64,000 bases of DNA from positions 2,418,001-2,482,000 of the forward strand of contig OZ241880.1 of the NCBI GenBank assembly GCA_965203505.1. Direction: 5' to 3'. The notes beneath the pieces are model-generated. The model saw only the letters and a program-made list of their open reading frames with translations, was not told where the DNA came from and did not search any database. This DNA comes from Bin127 sp965203505 (GTDB lineage: Bacteria; Chloroflexota; Dehalococcoidia; Lucifugimonadales; Lucifugimonadaceae). This document shows positions 45,100 through 53,218 of this stretch, in pieces; position 1 is the stretch's first letter, and every line of letters starts with the position of its first letter. The position numbers were made by a program, and so were the translations under genes.

Positions 45100-45546
45100 A
45101 TGCATTTCATCAGATTCATCGCGGCATTCTTGGTGTACACAATCATCGATGTCGGTTGGAACGTCTCGCCGATAGCGCGTGGCATGTACGAGAGCTTGTA
45201 CGAAGCCAGTGGGAACGACGCGTTGCTCGACGCATATGGCAGGCAGATGGATACGTGGGGCGTGACCCAATTGCTCGCTCTGCTAGCGTTCCTATTGCTT
45301 ATCGCATTGGGCAACAGCTACCTCGCTATCGAACCCGCGCTCAAAGAAAACAGTCTTATCAAAGCGATGAAGAATAGCTTCGTGCTCGGCTGCGCGGCGT
45401 ACGCAACTTACATCGTGCCCATCTTCCTCATGATGTCTACTTGGCCCGGGATCCTGGTGCCAATTGACATCCTCATCGGCGGTATCCTCAGCCTGATCAC
45501 GTCCACGGTGATCACTTATGTGACGCTCCGCCGACGCAGTGCCTAG
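45100..45546 (+). CDS. DUF2177-like membrane protein
   Basis: A 148-residue protein with four hydrophobic spans. The N-terminus FIRFIAAFLVYTIIDVGWNVSPIARGMYES matches the DUF2177 pattern (an N-terminal span with Asp, then a Y-x-x-L helix). GGAAGG seven bases ahead supports ATG 45100; the longer frame from 45043 is charged and unlike the family. Its function is unknown. The last 56 bases are part of an 86-base direct repeat. Confidence 0.68.
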   Translation: MHFIRFIAAFLVYTIIDVGWNVSPIARGMYESLYEASGNDALLDAYGRQMDTWGVTQLLALLAFLLLIALGNSYLAIEPALKENSLIKAMKNSFVLGCAAYATYIVPIFLMMSTWPGILVPIDILIGGILSLITSTVITYVTLRRRSA

Positions 45547-45576
45547 GCAATTCCGAATTCAGGAGACCATTGCAAA
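45491..45576 (+). repeat. 86-base direct repeat, left copy
   Basis: This stretch covers the last codons of the DUF2177-like gene and 30 bases after it. It is repeated at 46384-46469 with two mismatches by eye. It ends with GAGACCATTGCAAA, a motif that recurs at other repeat borders. Confidence 0.9.
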
Positions 45577-45588
45577 GGGGTACCAGTG

Positions 45589-46269
45589 ATGTGGAGGGAT
45601 CGACCGCTTACTTGGATTTTCGGTGCTTCCGCTCTGTCCCTGATCGTCGGCGGCTTCGCGGGGATGTGGTTCGCGTCCGCATCGTCCCCGAACGGCCCGA
45701 TAGAGATCATGCGCGACGCCTACCTGTCTGGAGGCGAATTGCACATGCTATACGAGGATACGCACGACGATCATGAAGACGATTTCCTGTCCGTTCCCGA
45801 GTACAGAAAACGATTGCGGAACATTACAACCGACGCCCACGCCGACACGCTTGCGAATACCGAACTGATCGAGATCGATATGATGAGGCTGAATCCGCAA
45901 GACGCGGAGCTGATCGCTCTGGTAAAGGGCAGGCAGGCGGAGCGAACCGCCATCGCAGACGTGGCGATTCGTGATTTGCTCAATGCTCCGTTCATCGACG
46001 TTACAGTTGCGACTGCTACGCCCGTCGCAACCGCCACGCCCAACGTATCCAGCGCGCCCATCGATCCGCCCTCGTACATCATCGCCAAAGGTGTGATCAT
46101 CGATTGCTATTGGCTGTCGGGCAGGTGGGACGAGATCATGTCGGAGCGATCATCGGAGCCGTACGACGATCTCGCCTACGAATTGACGTATTACCCGGAC
46201 GATTCTGGACGCTCCGCCGATTTCGACAGCTCTGAAGCGAAAGCTGCGCTGGCGGAGTGCGGGCACTAG
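45589..46269 (+). CDS. Membrane-anchored protein, unknown, between direct repeats
   Basis: A 226-residue protein with one N-terminal hydrophobic span (WIFGASALSLIVGGFAGMWF, about residues 9-28) and a soluble acidic domain outside. A Thr/Ala-rich linker (VTVATATPVATATPNVSS) splits this into a helical part with many charged residues and a C-terminal part with two cysteines (IIDCYW and ALAECGH). I do not recognise the family. GTG 45586 precedes ATG 45589. The gene is bracketed by the 86-base direct repeats. Confidence 0.6.
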   Translation: MWRDRPLTWIFGASALSLIVGGFAGMWFASASSPNGPIEIMRDAYLSGGELHMLYEDTHDDHEDDFLSVPEYRKRLRNITTDAHADTLANTELIEIDMMRLNPQDAELIALVKGRQAERTAIADVAIRDLLNAPFIDVTVATATPVATATPNVSSAPIDPPSYIIAKGVIIDCYWLSGRWDEIMSERSSEPYDDLAYELTYYPDDSGRSADFDSSEAKAALAECGH

Positions 46270-46586
46270 GCCTGTAGAGTGAACAGTAGAGTTGGCAACG
46301 ATCAGATTGGAGTCCGAGTTGCCTAAGCGCAAACGTCCGAGAGGCAGACCGCCTCTGCCGATGCCTTAGTCCATACCCGACACGCCTGATCACGTCCACG
46401 GTGATCACTTATGTGACGCTCCGCCGACGCAGTGCTTAGGCAATTCCGAATTCACGAGACCATTGCAAAACCACCGTAGGGGCGATCCCTTGTGGTCGCC
46501 CTACCAGCAAAACAACCCACAAACCGACATTCCGTCACACGTCCATCAACGCGTTCGCGTGGTCATTTGACACGGACATATTGCCA
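46270..46586. other. Intergenic region with direct repeat and R1
   Basis: About 317 bases. 46384-46469 is the right copy of the 86-base direct repeat, corresponding to the 3' end of the DUF2177-like gene. It ends in GAGACCATTGCAAAA (46456-46470), followed within six bases by an R1 repeat at 46476-46501. The rest is featureless, apart from a short peptide frame (KRKRPRGRPPLP, near 46320-46370) of AT-hook-like composition without a plausible gene around it. Confidence 0.7.
46384..46469 (+). repeat. 86-base direct repeat, right copy
   Basis: Matches 45491-45576 except two bases (T for C after GTGC, and C for G in TTCAGGAGAC). It carries the final codons of the DUF2177-like frame, without the rest of that gene, so it is a partial duplication. 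Confidence 0.9.
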
Positions 46587-47225
46587 TCATTCGATCGCGT
46601 TCCAATCGTCAGTAAGGCACGGAACCAGCCAATTCTCATCAGGCCGCCAGTCCTCCCACCCATCACAGAACGGCGCACCGCGATTTTCGATAGCCGCGAC
46701 CATCCGATCCGACGCGTCTTTGACTGCGTATTCTTCCTCGCGACTGAAGAAGGGCTTCGCGATCAACGCCTCGAATTCGTCACAATCCTTCCAATCCCAT
46801 GTCATATCCGGCTGCACCACGATGTCCAGCACCATATCCTGGGATGCGAAACCCCGATGCAATCGGCGTAACGGAGTCTGTAGATTCACGTACCAAAACT
46901 TGAACTGCCAGTCGATGGACCAAAACAACAGAACCGGATGCCAAGAATCCGCATCGTAAAGAGCTAACACATGCAGATCCGGCGATATAACGGTCCTGAA
47001 ATCGTCGACCGAGGAATCGATCCCGCGCGTGTACAGGTCGATCCTTTCGGAAAGACTCAAAGATTGTCGGTTCTCGATACCCCGCGTGACGAACGTTACA
47101 TGTGGATGCGTGTAGGCAGCGATCGTTTCGGGGGTGCAATGTACGACGGTAACAGGTCGGGCCGTCCCGATTTCTCCTCGCCACGTCTCGTATTGAATTA
47201 TCTGCGTACCGCTATCCCATTTCAT
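46587..47225 (-). CDS. DUF402 family protein
   Basis: A 212-residue protein. The segment FWYVNLQTPLRRLHRGFASQDMVLDIVV, continuing QPDMTWDWKDCDEFE, is the DUF402/FomD-like signature, whose conserved Tyr, Asp and Lys/Asp residues form a metal-dependent nucleoside phosphate hydrolase site in characterised members (FomD). The N-terminal half forms the usual beta-barrel with WRGEIGTARPVTVVH. The physiological substrate is unknown. It does not share an operon with its neighbours by spacing. Confidence 0.78.
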   Translation of the reverse strand: MKWDSGTQIIQYETWRGEIGTARPVTVVHCTPETIAAYTHPHVTFVTRGIENRQSLSLSERIDLYTRGIDSSVDDFRTVISPDLHVLALYDADSWHPVLLFWSIDWQFKFWYVNLQTPLRRLHRGFASQDMVLDIVVQPDMTWDWKDCDEFEALIAKPFFSREEEYAVKDASDRMVAAIENRGAPFCDGWEDWRPDENWLVPCLTDDWNAIE

Positions 47226-47528
47226 ATTTCTATTCCATCACATCAAGTCGATTCCATCACATCAAGCCATTCGCGTTCCTCTAGAAGTTAGCGATTCTTC
47301 GTCATTTACCACGTTGACCGGAAATTCGACGATGATCGGCGGACGATGAGACCCTTGCAAAACTCCGTCATTCCAGTGAAAACCGGCGCTTCAGCGGATG
47401 GAACGTCCGTTTAGCGGTGCAGCGCAACGGGGAGCGACTCCGAGAATTAGCGCTCGCAGTTACGTGCGCCGCGTCGCGTGGGCGGGCAACCACGAGGGTC
47501 GCCCCTACGAAAAGCCTCGCCGCGATTT
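47226..47528. other. Intergenic region with repeat motifs
   Basis: About 303 bases. GAGACCCTTGCAAAA occurs at 47348-47362, followed by a diverged R4 start (CCGTCATTCCAG, then TGAAAACCGG). A minus-strand R1 copy lies at 47484-47508, directly before the 3' end of the Rieske gene. A short tandem, CATCACATCAAG with TCGATTC, repeats once near 47233-47266. No gene is visible. Confidence 0.65.
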
Positions 47529-48575
47529 TCAGACCACACCGTTTTCGCTTGGTTCTGGATAGAACTGCGCGCAGTAGTAACGGAATGGCATTATCTTGCC
47601 GTCGGAACGGCAGAGACGCGGGCGTGTCCGGTGCTGTTGGCGGCTCCATATGACGACGTCTTGCAAAACATCGTTGCGCTGCTCAATTGCCATGAACTTG
47701 TTCAGCATCGGCGCCCGCCACTTAGTCGGCAAAAACCCCAGTCCAGCAAAAAATCGTCTGGGTTTACGTACCTCCCGCACTTGAGAGGCGAGTGAAAAGT
47801 CGATGAGTGTCCCGTCAACCGGCGTTGCGAGAACCCACATCCGCATGTCCATGCCAATCGTATGTTCGCGGATTTTCACGAGCGAGTACCCCAGTCCGAA
47901 GATCTGAGTTCTCGCCGATACCTCGAACGACATTTTGGCGAAGGCGGCGATGGTCCGCGTCCTTTTGAAGTCAAATGCTGTCTGCAGAAGCGGGCCGTCG
48001 ATATCGGCTTCTACGATCACGTCTACGTTGTCGTAACCATGGACGTAACGCAGGTGGGCTAGATCCACTGAGTTCTCTGTCGTGCTCTGAGGGTGGCCGG
48101 GAAAGCGGAGGGTATTGACCTCTAAATCACTCCAGTCCGCCTGATCAAAATCGTCCTTCGGCAATCTCCACTGAGGCGGCCTACCATCTATCCCCCACCA
48201 TGCGAAGACCATCCCCGCTACCTCATGCGTCTCGTAAACGCGCAGCTTAGCCGTCTTGGGCGGCGGAGCGAAAGGGGTGGCGACGCACTGACCGGCGGTA
48301 TCGAACTCGTAGCCGTGGAACGGGCACAACAACCTGCCTTCGCGTATGCAACCTCCCGCTTCAGGGCCTAGATCGGATCCCAAGTGGGGGCAGATCGATT
48401 CTGAAACGCAGATCACTCCGTTGCTGCCACACCAAACGAGGACATTCTCACCCATCCAAGTTTTCGCAACGAGCGTAGCCTTTTCGATGGCTTCGCGCTT
48501 CGCGATGAAGTACCAGCCTTCGGGGAATGGGGAAGGCGTCTCAGTGACCGCTCTCACACTATGTCGAGTTGCCAT
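47529..48575 (-). CDS. Rieske non-heme iron oxygenase
   Basis: A 348-residue oxygenase large subunit. The Rieske cluster motif is CPHLGSDLG...CPFHGYEF (C-x-H, then C-x-x-H). The mononuclear iron site is indicated by ENSVDLAHLRYVHGY (D/N..H....H). This layout resembles the KshA/cholesterol 7-desaturase group, where the substrate is often a sterol or other hydrophobic ring compound. Start ATG 48575 precedes a conserved PFPEGWYFIAKR. No ferredoxin or reductase partner is adjacent. The C-terminus ends in the R1-bearing intergenic region. Confidence 0.85.
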   Translation of the reverse strand: MATRHSVRAVTETPSPFPEGWYFIAKREAIEKATLVAKTWMGENVLVWCGSNGVICVSESICPHLGSDLGPEAGGCIREGRLLCPFHGYEFDTAGQCVATPFAPPPKTAKLRVYETHEVAGMVFAWWGIDGRPPQWRLPKDDFDQADWSDLEVNTLRFPGHPQSTTENSVDLAHLRYVHGYDNVDVIVEADIDGPLLQTAFDFKRTRTIAAFAKMSFEVSARTQIFGLGYSLVKIREHTIGMDMRMWVLATPVDGTLIDFSLASQVREVRKPRRFFAGLGFLPTKWRAPMLNKFMAIEQRNDVLQDVVIWSRQQHRTRPRLCRSDGKIMPFRYYCAQFYPEPSENGVV

Positions 48576-48809
48576 CGCTCGGTTATATTCGCCCGGCGAC
48601 CCGGGTCGGCTCAACCTGTTCGGAACTCAGCGAACACTCTAGTCCTGCGTTGAATCGCACGTGGAAACCCTCCTGAATCGGTGAGTTACTGTATCTCTCA
48701 AAAGCGGCTAGTCCAAGTGTTCCAAGTCTATCAGGCGCAGGCACGCCGGGCAACATTGACGACACCGCCAACCTCGCGTCGTATCAACCCGTTAGGAACC
48801 GCTCTCAAT

Positions 48810-51293
48810 CTACGGCGAGCTTTTTTCCTGTTCGTACTGTTGGTGGATACCCTCGATCGCTTCGTCGAGTTCCGCCCACTCCCGCTCAACCATGGAACGT
48901 AACCGCATGTTCTGGTACGCGCCCCAGACCACCATCGCAGGAAGCACCACAAACACCGAAACCATCAGCGAGTAGACGATCGTGATGGTGGCGGTGATGC
49001 CGAACTGTTGCGATGCCAGCAACGGCGAGGCTATGAGAACTCCGAACCCCAGCGCGGTCGTTAAAGCGGAGCCCAACAGGGCCGAGCCGGTCGTCGTCAG
49101 CGTACGTATCGCCGCCTGCTCGGGGTCGCGTTGACGCGCGAATTCCTCGCGGTAACGATGGATCACGTGAATCGTGTAGTCGACTCCGATACCGATTGAG
49201 AGCGACGTGATGATCGATGTGATCAACGTGTAGGGAATATCCAGTAACGCCATCGTGCCCAACACGCAGAACAGAACGAGCACGATCGGCGCCACCGCGA
49301 CAACACCTAATGCAGGTTGACGCAGCGTCACCCAGAAAAAGATCGCGAGGATGCTCAGCGCCACGGCGACCGTGGTACCTATGGCCTCTGTCTGTCGGTC
49401 TGTTATCTGATCAGTGACAGCCACCGAAATGATGCTGTCCGAGGTCGCGGTTACGGCAGTGTCGTCGCCTTGCCACAACATCTCGACCTCCCCTTGCATC
49501 ATCCTCGTCTCCTCGGGCTCGCCCAAGTAGCTCGGGAATTGCAACAACATGGCATCGATGCCGTTCGGATCGTTGATTAGGAAGCGCGCGAGCTCTGGCT
49601 CTTCAGCGCCAAGTCGGTCCAACAGCCTTTGCATCAACGCCGGATCGAGATGTACACCTTCCGACGCCTCTTCGAACATCGCGGCGAGTTCCGGATCGTA
49701 TTTGTCCCCCGGCTTGCCACTATCTTCAATCCAGTCTTGTAGATATTCGTAGTACGACGTCACGATCGGCCCGGCTGCGGCGGGTGGCCGCTTGGCCTCG
49801 TCATCAAAAGCCGTCGTGAGGTCTTCAAGATTGAGAAGCGTGCGAATTGATGTAACTTCGGCCTTCACGAGAATACTCGCGACCTCAGTCGAACCTCCAA
49901 CTGCCGCTTCAAGCGTGTTCATATCCCTCAGAACGCTGCCGCCGCGCGGAAGTATGTCTTTGATACTGAATTCATACTTCAGACCAGTTGCCGCAAAGCC
50001 GAGAGCAATCGTGATCGCGATCACCACCAAGAGGATTGGAATCGGCCAGCGGGTGACGCTTCTCCCTAACATTTCCGCAATCGGAGTGATCCCCGGCAAC
50101 GCGTTCGATATCGCCCTCGGCTCAGACAATCTGCCGCGTGCTTCACGTCGACGGTCGATTATCGTTCGGCCTGCCGGTATCAGGGTGAGCATCACAATCA
50201 GACTCAACCCCACACCCAGTCCTGCGACAACGCCGAAGTCGCCGATTACTCCGATCGGCGAGAAAAGGGTCGCCAAAAAACTAACAATCGTGGTTACCGC
50301 GGCGAGTGTCAACGGAATCGTCACGTTGCGGAGGCCGGTGCGGACCGCCTGCACAACCGGCAAGCCCTCGATCCGCTGTTCGCGGTAGTGCGATATCGCC
50401 TGGATCGCGTAGTCCACGGTGAGGCTGATAACGATCACAGGGATCATTGCCGTCAGCGAACTCGGGGGACCTATCAAGCTGATTCCGTTCGGTCCCAACC
50501 ATCCTTCTGCGCCCACAATCCACACGATCGAGACGATTAGCCCGGTCAGGGTCAGCAGCATGTCCGAAAAAGTGCGCGTAAACAGCAGCAACAGAGACGC
50601 GATGAGTAGCAGCGCGAGTCCTAATAGCGGCGCCAAACCCGACTCCGTTGCCTCTGTGTACTCGTCCTCTACGATTATCGGTGATAGGCTGCTTACGCTC
50701 AGCGGCCCCTGATCCTCGGCTGCTAATTCGTGAATCCGTCGCTCGGCACCTTGAATTCGCTCGTCGCCAGTGTCAGCCAAGCGGATGTTTGCGATCGCTA
50801 CCTGCGTGCCGTCCGTGTCGGTACCGGTCATCGCATTTAACGCGCCTTGAACCTCAGGAATGGTCCGCGCGAAATCGAGAACCTCCTGCGAGAAGGAATC
50901 GCCGCCTTGGGCGCGGACGAGCTCACCGACAACCGTAGAAGGAGCGACGACCGCACCGACGGGCACCAGCAACTCACTCACACCAGACTCGCCGACGATC
51001 TCGTCGAGCAGAGTATCCATCTGTGTCAGACCGCTTGGCGTCAACGCCTCCCCGCGGAACACGAGCGTTACGATGCTGATCTCGCCAGAATCGCCGAATA
51101 ACTCGTCAATCTCGCGCGTCGCATTTGCGATCGCGTGCCCTGGCGGCAAGAAGGCCACACTCGCACCTTCCGTCGGAGGTGCACGTAGATTTGCCCCGGC
51201 GGCCAGAACAACGGTGACGATGAGGAGGACGATGATCGTGATCCACGGGCGAACCGTGACCAACCAACTCAACCTTTCGAGTGCCTGATTCAT
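48810..51293 (-). CDS. RND/MMPL-family exporter (HAE3-like)
   Basis: An 827-residue membrane protein with the duplicated RND plan: one N-terminal span, a large extracytoplasmic domain (about residues 40-210), five spans, then the same again. Both halves carry the intramembrane-aspartate segments VISLTVDYAIQAISHYREQ and SIGIGVDYTIHVIHRYREE, typical of HAE3/MMPL transporters that move hydrophobic compounds or lipids. ATG 51293 is preferred over 51314. Possible cargo includes hopanoids, lipids or drugs. It is divergent from the hydantoinase pair. Confidence 0.88.
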   Translation of the reverse strand: MNQALERLSWLVTVRPWITIIVLLIVTVVLAAGANLRAPPTEGASVAFLPPGHAIANATREIDELFGDSGEISIVTLVFRGEALTPSGLTQMDTLLDEIVGESGVSELLVPVGAVVAPSTVVGELVRAQGGDSFSQEVLDFARTIPEVQGALNAMTGTDTDGTQVAIANIRLADTGDERIQGAERRIHELAAEDQGPLSVSSLSPIIVEDEYTEATESGLAPLLGLALLLIASLLLLFTRTFSDMLLTLTGLIVSIVWIVGAEGWLGPNGISLIGPPSSLTAMIPVIVISLTVDYAIQAISHYREQRIEGLPVVQAVRTGLRNVTIPLTLAAVTTIVSFLATLFSPIGVIGDFGVVAGLGVGLSLIVMLTLIPAGRTIIDRRREARGRLSEPRAISNALPGITPIAEMLGRSVTRWPIPILLVVIAITIALGFAATGLKYEFSIKDILPRGGSVLRDMNTLEAAVGGSTEVASILVKAEVTSIRTLLNLEDLTTAFDDEAKRPPAAAGPIVTSYYEYLQDWIEDSGKPGDKYDPELAAMFEEASEGVHLDPALMQRLLDRLGAEEPELARFLINDPNGIDAMLLQFPSYLGEPEETRMMQGEVEMLWQGDDTAVTATSDSIISVAVTDQITDRQTEAIGTTVAVALSILAIFFWVTLRQPALGVVAVAPIVLVLFCVLGTMALLDIPYTLITSIITSLSIGIGVDYTIHVIHRYREEFARQRDPEQAAIRTLTTTGSALLGSALTTALGFGVLIASPLLASQQFGITATITIVYSLMVSVFVVLPAMVVWGAYQNMRLRSMVEREWAELDEAIEGIHQQYEQEKSSP

Positions 51294-51487
51294 TTGCAAC
51301 GCGCAGTTTATCACGCGCCGAAACGAGTATTTTCTGGTTCAAAGTGAGTAAATCGATGCTGGATGACATATATTCGAGCGCAAACCAACGAATCTCACGC
51401 GAATGGCTTGTATTGATAGTCATCGATTATTGGTGCCTTCACTGGTGCTAGAATTCGCGCGTCATTCAATCGGACAATTGCATCCAT

Positions 51488-53218
51488 TTGGATCCGACTG
51501 GCGCGATTCGAAAGTTGGGGGCGGAGGTTACGTCCACGAGCACTAAGACACAGTTCGATCCAGTAACGCTGGAGATTCTTTGGAACCGGTTGATCTCCAT
51601 TGCTGACCAGTCGGCGACAACACTCGTACGCACATCTTTTTCGACTGTCGTACGAGAGAGCAACGACTATGCCTGCGTCCTGATGGACCGCAACGGCGAC
51701 ACGCTGGCGGAGAACAGAGGATCCATTCCCTCGTTCGTTGGCACAATGTCGCGGACGGTGAAGCATTTCCTCCAGCGCTTTCCGCATGAGACGTGGCAAC
51801 CGGGCGACGTAGTCATAACGAACGACCCGTGGATGGGCACCGGCCACCGCCCCGACTTCTCAATGGCGACACCCGTGTTTCTAGATGGCGAGCTCGTGGC
51901 CTTCTCCGGCATCATCGCCCACGCATCCGATATTGGTGGTTCGATCTTCTCCGCCGACAACCGATCGGTATTCGAAGAAGGACTCGGCGTGCCACCCATG
52001 AAGCTCTTCTCCGCCGGGGAACCGAACGAAGATCTCTTCGAGTTGATCCGCTACAACGTGCGTGTCCCAGAACCCGTCATAGGCGATTTCATGGCGATGG
52101 TGGCCGGATGCGAGGTTGCGGGCCGCCAACTCGTCAGCTTCATGGAAGAGTACGGCGTAAACCTGTTGGAATCGCTGAGCCAAAACATCCAATCGCGTGC
52201 CGAAGATGTAATGAGGCGGGCCGTTCGAAATCTGCCCGACGGAACATATTCACACACGATTTCACTCGACGGCTTCGACGGTCCCATCCAGATCGCCTGC
52301 GCGATAACAATCGACAACGACGAGTTGGAGGTCGACTTTGAGGGAACTTCCGAACAGGTGGACCAAGGCGGCGTCAATGTCGTGTATGCCTACACTTGGG
52401 CGTTCACCACCTACCCGCTCAAATGCGTCCTAGACCCACTCACTTATCGCAACGAGGGATCCTACCGTCCGTTCACCATCAAAGCACCAGAAGGTAGCAT
52501 CCTCAACGCCACCTATCCAAGAGCCGTGTCGTCGCGCCACCTGACGGGTCATTGCATTACAGCAGCGGTGTTCGGCGCACTGGCACCGGTTCTGCCTGAC
52601 ACGGTGTTGGCCGACTCTGGTTCGACACCACAATACATCTCGTTCTTTTCCGGCGTGGATGGTTCCATGCGTCCGTTCTCGCTGATGCAGTTCTTGAGCG
52701 GCGGCATGGGTGCCAGCAGCACCGAGGACGGCATCCACTGCTGCCCATTTCCCACCAACTCCATACCAGGCTCCGTCGAAGTCTCCGAGTCGGTCTCACC
52801 CTTAGTGTTCTGGAAGAAAGAGCTGCTCGCCGACTCCGGCGGCCCCGGACGCTATCGCGGAGGATGCGGGCAAGATATCGTGATCGAAGTCAAATCGCCT
52901 AAACGCTCAGAGTTGTCGGTGATGTCTGAGCGATGGGATTTTCCGGCGGAAGGTCTGAGCGGCGGTCAAGCGGGTGGTCGCGCCGGAGCCCACGGGTTGG
53001 CGACGGAACCTGAAGAAAAAGAGCGAACGCTACCGGCCAAAGGGCGCACAGCACTCGGGCCAGGCGAGGTCATTCATCTAGTAACCGCTGGCGGCGGTGG
53101 ATACGGAAACCCCGAAGAACGCGACTTGGAATTGGTGCGCGAGGATCTCCGAAACGAACTAATCTCGGAAACCACAGCCAAAGAAATCTACGGCCTCGAT
53201 CGACGGAGCGGACAGTAG
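51488..53218 (+). CDS. hyuB: Hydantoinase B / 5-oxoprolinase-type subunit
   Basis: A 576-residue protein of the HyuB family, the C-terminal half of ATP-dependent 5-oxoprolinase/N-methylhydantoinase and acetone carboxylase complexes. Recognisable segments: DPVTLEILWNRLISIADQ, VVITNDPWMGTGHRPDF, HASDIGGS, and GGPGRYRGGCGQD near the C-terminus, with the AGGGGYGNPEER end. The start is uncertain: TTG 51488 is used, but the conserved part starts about 23 residues later. The stop TAG is directly followed by the ATG of hyuA, so the two are translated together. Confidence 0.9.
   Translation: MDPTGAIRKLGAEVTSTSTKTQFDPVTLEILWNRLISIADQSATTLVRTSFSTVVRESNDYACVLMDRNGDTLAENRGSIPSFVGTMSRTVKHFLQRFPHETWQPGDVVITNDPWMGTGHRPDFSMATPVFLDGELVAFSGIIAHASDIGGSIFSADNRSVFEEGLGVPPMKLFSAGEPNEDLFELIRYNVRVPEPVIGDFMAMVAGCEVAGRQLVSFMEEYGVNLLESLSQNIQSRAEDVMRRAVRNLPDGTYSHTISLDGFDGPIQIACAITIDNDELEVDFEGTSEQVDQGGVNVVYAYTWAFTTYPLKCVLDPLTYRNEGSYRPFTIKAPEGSILNATYPRAVSSRHLTGHCITAAVFGALAPVLPDTVLADSGSTPQYISFFSGVDGSMRPFSLMQFLSGGMGASSTEDGIHCCPFPTNSIPGSVEVSESVSPLVFWKKELLADSGGPGRYRGGCGQDIVIEVKSPKRSELSVMSERWDFPAEGLSGGQAGGRAGAHGLATEPEEKERTLPAKGRTALGPGEVIHLVTAGGGGYGNPEERDLELVREDLRNELISETTAKEIYGLDRRSGQ

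Noticed and set aside
46320..46370. A short AT-hook-like peptide (KRKRPRGRPPLP)
   Set aside because: Fewer than 20 codons, no start context and no continuation; treated as chance.
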